A DNA stretch of 64,000 nt from Symsagittifera roscoffensis (Eukaryota; Xenacoelomorpha; Acoela; Convolutidae), in NCBI RefSeq assembly GCF_963678635.1, contig NC_087065.1:2978001-3042000 (forward strand). Direction: 5' to 3'. Both the position numbers and the translations under genes were made by a program. Positions within the stretch are counted from its first letter, which is position 1, and each line of letters opens with the position of its first letter. Shown in pieces: positions 58,250 through 64,000 of the stretch. Under the pieces are notes generated by a model. The model was not told where the DNA came from, ran no database searches, and saw only the letters and a program-made list of their open reading frames with translations.

Positions 58250-59549
58250 CTAAAAAGGAGGAGATATCAATTTCGAATACAACGATCTTTAACTTCGCTA
58301 ACATAGGCAAAAAAAACGAACACGACGCCCTAGTCGATCAAACAATGTTATCTCTGATTCTTGCAAATGAGGGTTATCTTGTCAGCTCCTGCAAGAATGA
58401 GAATATCTTGGAAGAATTCTTGGAAGAATCTTGAAGCATTATTGCCAGATCTTGCAAAATAACCTACTATGAAGTTTTCACAAAAATATATTCTGAGCGC
58501 AAGAAAAACACCATGGAGATCCAATTTCACTACGGTCACAAAAAATTTGTAGTTTGAATTCGGATAAGAAATTAGGTTCACCAAGTTATAAAAAAAGTTT
58601 ATTTATGCTCAGTTTTCAGCTTTCGTAATGTAAAAAGATTCAGTGGTTATAATTTATGCATTTGTTTAAGATTTCCAAAAACATTTTTGAAATTATATTG
58701 GAATAAATCATTTAGTTTGATAACTCTAGTGGTTAAAACTTAAATTATCGTTATTTGTGTCAAAGTTTTGATCAGTTGAGTTAATCAGATGGAGATATTT
58801 TGTATGTTTTGTTCATATAGATACGACATACATTAGGTTTATCGTATCAAGCGCTTAAAAGTTTCTTTTGGTGGTTTGTTTAAAAATTTAAATGTAACCA
58901 CAACACAAACGCTTTAGGTTGTGTACGCCCGTAAATCTAATATAATATAATTTGATTACATCAAGGAAGTTTTTTGACCAATAAATTGAGACACAATTTA
59001 TTGTCGATGTATTATTCGAACGCTTCGTAATACAGATGAATTCGCCGCGCTCAAATCTGTCAAACTTACACGTTCAGCATCATAGATGAAAGCTTAAAAG
59101 CGCATAATTTAGTCCGGTAGATTGACACTCTCATACCTCCATGAAAATTGAATACAGGCAACAGACAGCTGGAAAAGAGTCAATAAACGCAAGTAAACAA
59201 AATAAATGCTTTGTTTTTTAAAAAAATCAACGAAAAAAGTTAGATACCCTTAAGCCTTTTTGAATTTCAAGAACAACTAATGATTGACACTTTTTTTTAC
59301 AAGATAAAGTGACAAGATCAAAACCATGTAGGAAAAAATTATTCCTTTTGATGATATTAATGACTTGTTTAAAGAGAACTGTTGACAAGCTTTCTTAATT
59401 CTCTCTATATACTTTCCATGCCTATTTAAACTTCAAAATAGCATGAAATTTTTTTTTTCGGTGACTTGCTAATGCTCAATTTAGTTCCAAAATGCTACAA
59501 GCCCACTTCCTGCAATTTGTGCACTTGAAGTGAACAACGCCTATGATCA

Positions 59550-59618
59550 TCAGGGCGTGACTTGATATGATTTCATACATGAATCACCTGCAGGTTGTTT
59601 CATACTCGTGCCAAGATC
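59550..59618 (-). CDS. Candidate alternative terminal exon of the NMDA receptor gene
   Basis: A pyrimidine-rich acceptor (CCCTGTCTTTTACATGGCAG|) after 59619 is followed, in the phase-0 frame required by the M4 exon, by 22 codons (DLGTSMKQPAGDSCMKSYQV...) and TGA at 59550. It is in a GC-richer patch. Use as a short alternative tail is inference. A donor-like GCAG|GTGATT inside would leave phase 1 and not fit the next exon. Confidence 0.25.
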   Translation of the reverse strand, partial: DLGTSMKQPAGDSCMKSYQVTP

Positions 59619-60120
59619 CTGCCATGTAAAAGACAGGGCCTAATGATGTCGCAGTGGGTAATAATTAAGGTACAATTCATGTCTATTCTTCACTAAAGTT
59701 AAATTCATTTCTGACATCAGTTCTATTATAAAAAAAGCCAACAGACAGTTGCATAAGTGTTCATAAAGCTGAAAACAATTATTGATTTTTTTTGCATTTT
59801 CAATAAAACAGTCAGTTGACAGTTGGAAAAAAGAAATGAACGCAAGGAAACCGAAAGAAAAATGACTTGTTTTTTGAAACTTAAAATGCGAATTTTAAAC
59901 AAGAAAATATATCCTCTTAAAGCTCTTTGAATTTCACGAATGTTTGAACCTTTTCTTGATAAAACTAACCCAATTTGAGAAAACTAGACCAATCGTTAAA
60001 CTTTTAATTCCGCTGGGAAATCTGAACATTTAAAGCCACTTTCGAAACTAGAAGTCGATCACATTTTAAATGATTTTTACACAATTGCTGTTCGATAGTG
60101 GAGTTTGCGTGCCTTTTACA

Positions 60121-60318
60121 CAGAAGCGAAGATGCGCTTCGCAACACAAGCGAGGAAAATGGAAAAAAGAGCTCTAAACACGCAAAACAAAGTGAAATAA
60201 GGCAAAAGATTCCTGAGATTAGGAGTATAACGTTCTCACATCTGCTTAACGATCGCTTGTAATTTTACTAACACTAGCCACCAATAAAGCAGCTACAGTT
60301 TCTATCAAATTGCCAATG
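60121..60318 (-). mobile_element. tRNA-derived SINE, copy 3 (degenerate)
   Basis: CAGAAGCGAAGATGCGCTTC at the left, a decayed tRNA-like middle, then AACACTAGCCACCAATAAAG and AATTGCCAATGG. Same order as copies 1 and 2 but about 70 bases shorter. Confidence 0.5.
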
Positions 60319-60354
60319 GTATGAAGCAAAAATTCGACCCAAAAAGGATTAGAC

Positions 60355-60465
60355 TTGTTGATTTGGAGTGCCACGTCCAGGCATCTGCGCCGCGATTCCT
60401 TGGAAGTAACCTAGTGGCTCAGCTAATGCTGGATTCGCCTGTTTTAATATTTCAATCACATTGTA
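60355..60465 (-). CDS. GRIN1: Candidate cassette exon of the NMDA receptor gene
   Basis: On the minus strand an acceptor GCATTTTCGTATCAG| after 60466 is followed by 37 open codons in phase 0 (YNVIEILKQANPALAEPLGY then FQGIAAQMPGRGTPNQQ). Then comes CAA|GTCTAA, a weak donor also in phase 0. It lies between the M4 exon (ends phase 0) and the tail exon (begins phase 0), so it could be inserted or skipped without a shift. Composition is clearly coding-like against an AT-rich intron. Alternatively it may read on to TAA just after the donor as a short terminal exon. Confidence 0.42.
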
Positions 60466-60539
60466 CTGATACGAAAATGCGTAAATTTTATAATTTAAAA
60501 AAATGGACTTTACGCAAAATCCTAGTGATTTCTCTGCTT

Positions 60540-61290
60540 CAGTAGGGAATTAGCCGCTTGTTTAAAAAATAAAACTACTACAATCTCTTTCAAGGAAATT
60601 CTTTCTCTCAAATTTGGCCGGGTAGTTTGCGAAAAAAGTGAAAAAGATTCCAAAAAATCATCAAAAATTCAAAATTTGACTTTTCCTAAATCCATTATTT
60701 TTTCTTTTTTAAAGCATGGGAATAACCTCTTATGCAGGGAAGATTTCCACGCCATAATTTTTAGACTGAGCCCTTATTATGAGATTTAGCTAGTACTTTT
60801 GAGAAAAAAAGATGAAACTTCTAAAAAAAATGGTAAGAATTTCATAAAATGGATTTTTTTCGAAGTCCATATCGGCTTTTCTACAAATAAGTAGGGTGTA
60901 ACAGATTACGCAGGCAAAAAATTGGGACCATGAATCAACCTCAGTGGGTTAGTTTTCAAAAAAAATTTCCAAAAAAAAACAGTCAACATCTCAAAAATTG
61001 GACCTTTTCTAATGCCAATTTTTTTTTCAAATTGTAATGCATAGGCTCTTGCGTAAAGAAGAGTCGCATAATTTTTTGTTCGGTCAATCCCTTAATCTCA
61101 ATTTTCGCAGGGTAGTTTTTGAGAATTAAAATGTCAAAAAATGGGTATGCTTGAGGCCATAACTTTTTTCTACCGAATTTAGGGAATAGCCGCTTGAGAA
61201 GGAAAGATCCCAATGAATTGTTTTTTTTATTGAAAATTTCAACTCAGATTTGTCCTTTTAATATTTGAGAAAATGAAAAAAAAAATCAAA
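60540..61290. repeat. Diverged tandem repeats in the receptor intron
   Basis: Related landmarks recur at about 60545 (TTAGCCGCTTG), 60721 (AATAACCTCTTATGCAGGGA), 60898 (GTAACAGATTACGCAGGC), 61042 (ATAGGCTCTTGCGTAAAG) and 61186 (GAATAGCCGCTTGAGAAGG), each with TTTTGAGAAAA-like blocks between. The period is about 145-175 bases and copies are old. Confidence 0.55.
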
Positions 61291-61734
61291 ACAAATAGGT
61301 CAAAAATCCCTCTACTCTAACTTTCGAAGGCCGTAGAACATGGGGTAAAATGAAACGAGACCAGCGAAATATACAGGCACATAAAAGAGCAGCCAATTTT
61401 TCCATCGGTACCCATTTCTTTGAAAATCACTACAGTAGTTTTTGAGAAAAATTGAAATTTCTGGGGAAAATGCAAAAATTTTCGTGAGCGTCGCAATAAA
61501 CAACGAATCGCATACATTTTCTAAGTTGCTGCTTCATAATAAATGAAGCAGCAACAAATGCTGTTAAATCGTCTATGCTTAAATAAACTTCAAAATGATC
61601 AAATTATAATATACCAAAAGTGCTACCAAATGAGCACTTTTATTTGCGACTTAGGTTGGAGAAAAAATTATTTGTAATAAAACACTACGCTTCGCTTGCA
61701 TAAAAAATGGAACTGAATTGAACTTAAAAAGAAA

Positions 61735-61860
61735 TTAAAGTCAAACCGCGAAAAATCAAACTTCTGAGTGAACAAATGTTAGGACTTTTTGCAAAAAAAA
61801 ACAAAAAAATCATCAAAACCCATATAAGAGTACTCACGACGTTCATTGACTCTAAAAACG
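61735..61860 (+). repeat. Dispersed repeat, single copy
   Basis: AGTCAAACCGCGAAAAATCA, GAGTGAACAAATG, ATCATCAAAACCCATATAAG and ACTCACGACGTTCATTGACT match the order of the 56359-56930 pair. Confidence 0.65.
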
Positions 61861-62088
61861 AAATCCATGTTTGTTATTTACGGATTTTTTTTGTGCCAAT
61901 TGCAGATTCGTAATTGGATAGCGTTTGTTTCAGCAAATAAAATTGAATTAAAATTGTCAGAAAATTTCGAGTTGAGCGCGACCAAATTCAAGGACTTTGC
62001 CTGGAAAAAAGGCATAAATGAGTGTCTTTACTTCATTCATTGACAATATATACATTTAAAAAGCCCGTTATAACAAAAAAAAACTCAC

Positions 62089-62234
62089 TTTGACCACAGT
62101 CCTCCACCGGTCGAATGCAGCCCTGGCTACCACCTCCTCCCTCTCCTGTTTGCCATAGTGTCTCTTGTAGGCCATCTCGATGAAGATGAGCACCACACCG
62201 GCCACTATGCCCCCACCCACTAACATGAACACCC
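62089..62234 (-). CDS. GRIN1: NMDA receptor subunit 1, M4 exon
   Basis: Acceptor TTTTGTTGACAG| after 62235, entering with GG to complete a Gly codon; donor CAAA|GTGAGT after 62089. The 48 codons give [20 protein letters not shown] then AYKRHYG...[11 protein letters not shown]. This matches the GluN1 M4 segment VFMLVAGGIVAG..LIFIE.AYKRH followed by A.A...WR, better than GluN2/3 or AMPA/kainate subunits. M4 is the last membrane helix of this glutamate- and glycine-gated cation channel at synapses; the residues after it are the membrane-proximal, calmodulin-binding C0 region in vertebrates. Upstream exons lie beyond the right edge. Confidence 0.93.
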
Positions 62235-62599
62235 CTGTCAACAAAAAAGAAAATCACACTTCAGATCATCGGATAGAGTTATACTCAATTACAGTTCCAT
62301 CAACAACACATTAAATAATACGTATTAACAAATTTTGCCTCCGCATTCAAACATTTTTATATCAAAGATAATCAAGAGCTCTTACATATTATTCGTGAAA
62401 TTGCATATTTTTGAGCCAATGAATCTATTTGAACAATCAACATGACCAAATTTCAAACTATATGCCAATGCCTATTTAAATGAATTCAATATTCAACAAG
62501 GATAGCCGACTGCTGGGCCAGTATCACAGAACGTTCCGACCAAACTCACAAAAAGTGTCGGTTCTTCGTAGTCATCAAAAATAACTAGCGTGTAACGCA

Positions 62600-63060
62600 C
62601 CTCCGGTGCTTCGAATTTTCAACAACTCATAGAAAACCGCATATTTCAAAAATAAGATCTACACCCTTTGAGTGTACCCTGACAGCACCCAATTACAGGG
62701 TTGGTAGTTTCAAATTTTGCAAAGTTTTTTTTATCAAGTTCGTTTAATTAATACTTTTGAAAAGATCATAAAAAACGTCATATCTCGGAAACTACAAGAA
62801 TTGAGAAGTGAGATTTGGAAACAAGATTCGCAACCCCTGATACTACCCTGACAGCCCCCAACTACAGGGTTGCGATTTTCAAACTTTCAGAAAGTTTTAA
62901 TTAAGTTTTCTATAAAATTTCGAAAATTGCCATATCTCGTAACCTAAACGGATTTGGTTATTCATATATAGAGGCCAAAATCGCAACACCCGGGGAAACA
63001 CTGACAGCATCCCATTATTGGATTTCTAATTTCAAAATTGATGAAATAAACACTGGATTC
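62600..63060. repeat. Three-copy tandem repeat, about 155-170 bp
   Basis: CTGACAGC(A/C)(C/T)CC with AA(T/C)TACAGGGTTG-like continuation at 62679, 62848 and 63001, each preceded by a CATATCTCG(G/T)AA or AAACCGCATATTTC block. Copies are diverged. Confidence 0.7.
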
Positions 63061-63289
63061 AAACAGGTAAAATCGAAAAAACCGTTAACCATTGCAATAT
63101 ACGATATAGCTTGAACGTGAAACAATTCTTTAAACATGCAAAAATAACACGTTGAAAAAGCTTAAACATGGCGAGATAGTGAAACCCGCATTAAAATATA
63201 TAATGGATTAATTAAAAAAAATTTCTTCTAAAATTTAGAAGAATTTTATTGCGCTTAATTAATCTTTTAAAATTTCAAATCGGTTTTTC

Positions 63290-63430
63290 TCAACAATGGG
63301 GCAGCTTTTTGAACAATTTTTAATGTCGTTCGAATCAAGGCTAAAAGGCCTCTAATATGATACATTACTCGACCCATTCCGATGGTTATTTATGGTACTT
63401 GATTTTGCGTGGAAAAGAAAACAACTAAAT
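63290..63430 (-). repeat. GTTCCGACC-family fragment
   Basis: Shares CTAATATGATACATTACTCG, CCCATTCC and GATTTTGCGTGGAAAAGAAA with 9567-9740 and the 1.8-kb intron units; the outer end is missing. Confidence 0.55.
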
Positions 63431-63814
63431 TGACTGTTTGGTAAAACTAACTGTTTTGAAAACGCTTAGTTAATCAAATTTGAGAAAAGTGAATCAATAG
63501 GTCAATTTTTTCATTACGCTTCTAAATTGACATACATTCATGAAAATAGAAGTCAATCAAGTTTTTCGTGATTTTTGCAATTTGCTGTTCGATAGTTGAT
63601 TTTGCCTTCCATTTAACATATCCAACAGACAAATGAAAAAGAGACATTGAACGCAAGCAAACAAAAAATACTGGCTTGTAATTTTAGTCAGATGTCATCA
63701 ATTGAATTGCCAAAATTGCCAATTATCGATCGATGGAGCACGACACAGTAAACGTTTTTCGCGACCTTTACAAGTTTGCTGTTCGATAGTTGAAATTGCC
63801 TTCTTTTTAGCAAC

Positions 63815-64000
63815 AGAAATGCACTGAACTTAAAAAGAAATCACAAGTCAAACCGCAAGAAATCAAAATTGAGCGTGAACCAATTTTAAGACTTTTTCCT
63901 GAAAAACAGCACTACGTTCATTACTCTTAAACACTAGTCAAAAACACCACAAATAAAGCAGAGAACAGATGCTATGCAATTTCCAATGCTACAAAGAAAT
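63815..64000 (+). repeat. Dispersed repeat joined to a SINE tail
   Basis: 63815-63935 matches the 56359 family (AAATGCACTGAACTTAAAAA, AATCACAAGTCAAACCGCAA). 63935-64000 matches the SINE flank (ACACTAGTC, AATAAAGCAGAGAACAGATG, AATTTCCAATGCTACA) and is cut by the window edge. The two families are adjacent here, as the SINE-edge motif is elsewhere. Confidence 0.6.

Larger units (their letters stand above)
58250..62088 (-). other. Last intron of the NMDA receptor gene (3.8 kb)
   Basis: Donor CAAA|GTGAGT, acceptor CTTTTTAG. It contains a SINE copy, diverged tandem repeats and two candidate alternative exons, listed separately. Confidence 0.65.
62235..64000 (-). other. Penultimate intron of the NMDA receptor gene (partial)
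   Basis: No ligand-binding or M3 exon was found before the window ends. It holds a three-copy tandem array (62600-63060), a GTTCCGACC-family fragment (63290-63430) and dispersed repeat/SINE-tail sequence (63815-64000). A coding-like minus frame without ATG runs 62633-62515 (EVRYTLVIFDDYEEPTLFV) with GTGAGT after LFV; it does not match GluN1. Confidence 0.5.

Noticed and set aside
1-64000. CRISPR arrays, operons or bacterial mobile elements
   Set aside because: No short regularly spaced repeats with unique spacers, no Shine-Dalgarno-led gene strings; GT-AG introns and animal gene families show a eukaryotic genome.

Overview
The window is animal nuclear DNA. It is strongly AT-rich, genes are split by GT-AG introns of up to 13 kb, and LINE, SINE and terminal-inverted-repeat debris is abundant. 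One exon encodes the fourth membrane helix of an NMDA-type glutamate receptor subunit 1, so the host is a metazoan with a nervous-system gene set. I cannot name the phylum.

Genes I can support, left to right: a possible N-terminal exon of a Cys-loop ligand-gated channel-like protein (minus, 2268-2645); a small single-pass membrane protein in two exons (minus, 12927-12621 and 10717-10566), whose last exon has no start codon and is found from splice sites, reading phase and poly(A) signals; a secreted chymotrypsin-fold serine protease homologue in three exons (plus, 27130-41698) whose catalytic serine is replaced by aspartate; a caspase/metacaspase-like (C14-type) protein with a repeat-type C-terminal half (minus, 52685-50562); and the 3' end of the NMDA receptor subunit 1 gene (minus, 62234-57470), with one or two candidate extra C-terminal exons in its last intron.

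The rest is mostly repeats. Notable ones are a 155-bp tandem array (727-1192), a 30-bp minisatellite coding decapeptides (6281-6632), a 2.8-kb inverted duplication (19979-22763), a 1.5-kb terminal-inverted-repeat element (25391-26902), and a 1.8-kb unit amplified in the first intron of the protease gene together with a broken second copy of its first exon and promoter. Non-LTR retrotransposon remnants lie at 23165-25215, 34860-35090, 37646-39600 (plus) and 46690-49800 (minus). A tRNA-derived SINE occurs at 46012, 54728 and 60121, with a tail fragment at the right edge.

The genes do not form a pathway; this is an ordinary repeat-rich animal locus. The points most worth attention are the C14-like fusion protein, the pseudo-protease with its exon-duplicating intron array, the large palindrome, and exons hidden in AT-rich introns (NMDA receptor cassette exon, last exon of the small membrane protein). 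All domain assignments come from reading motifs by eye; no database search was possible.
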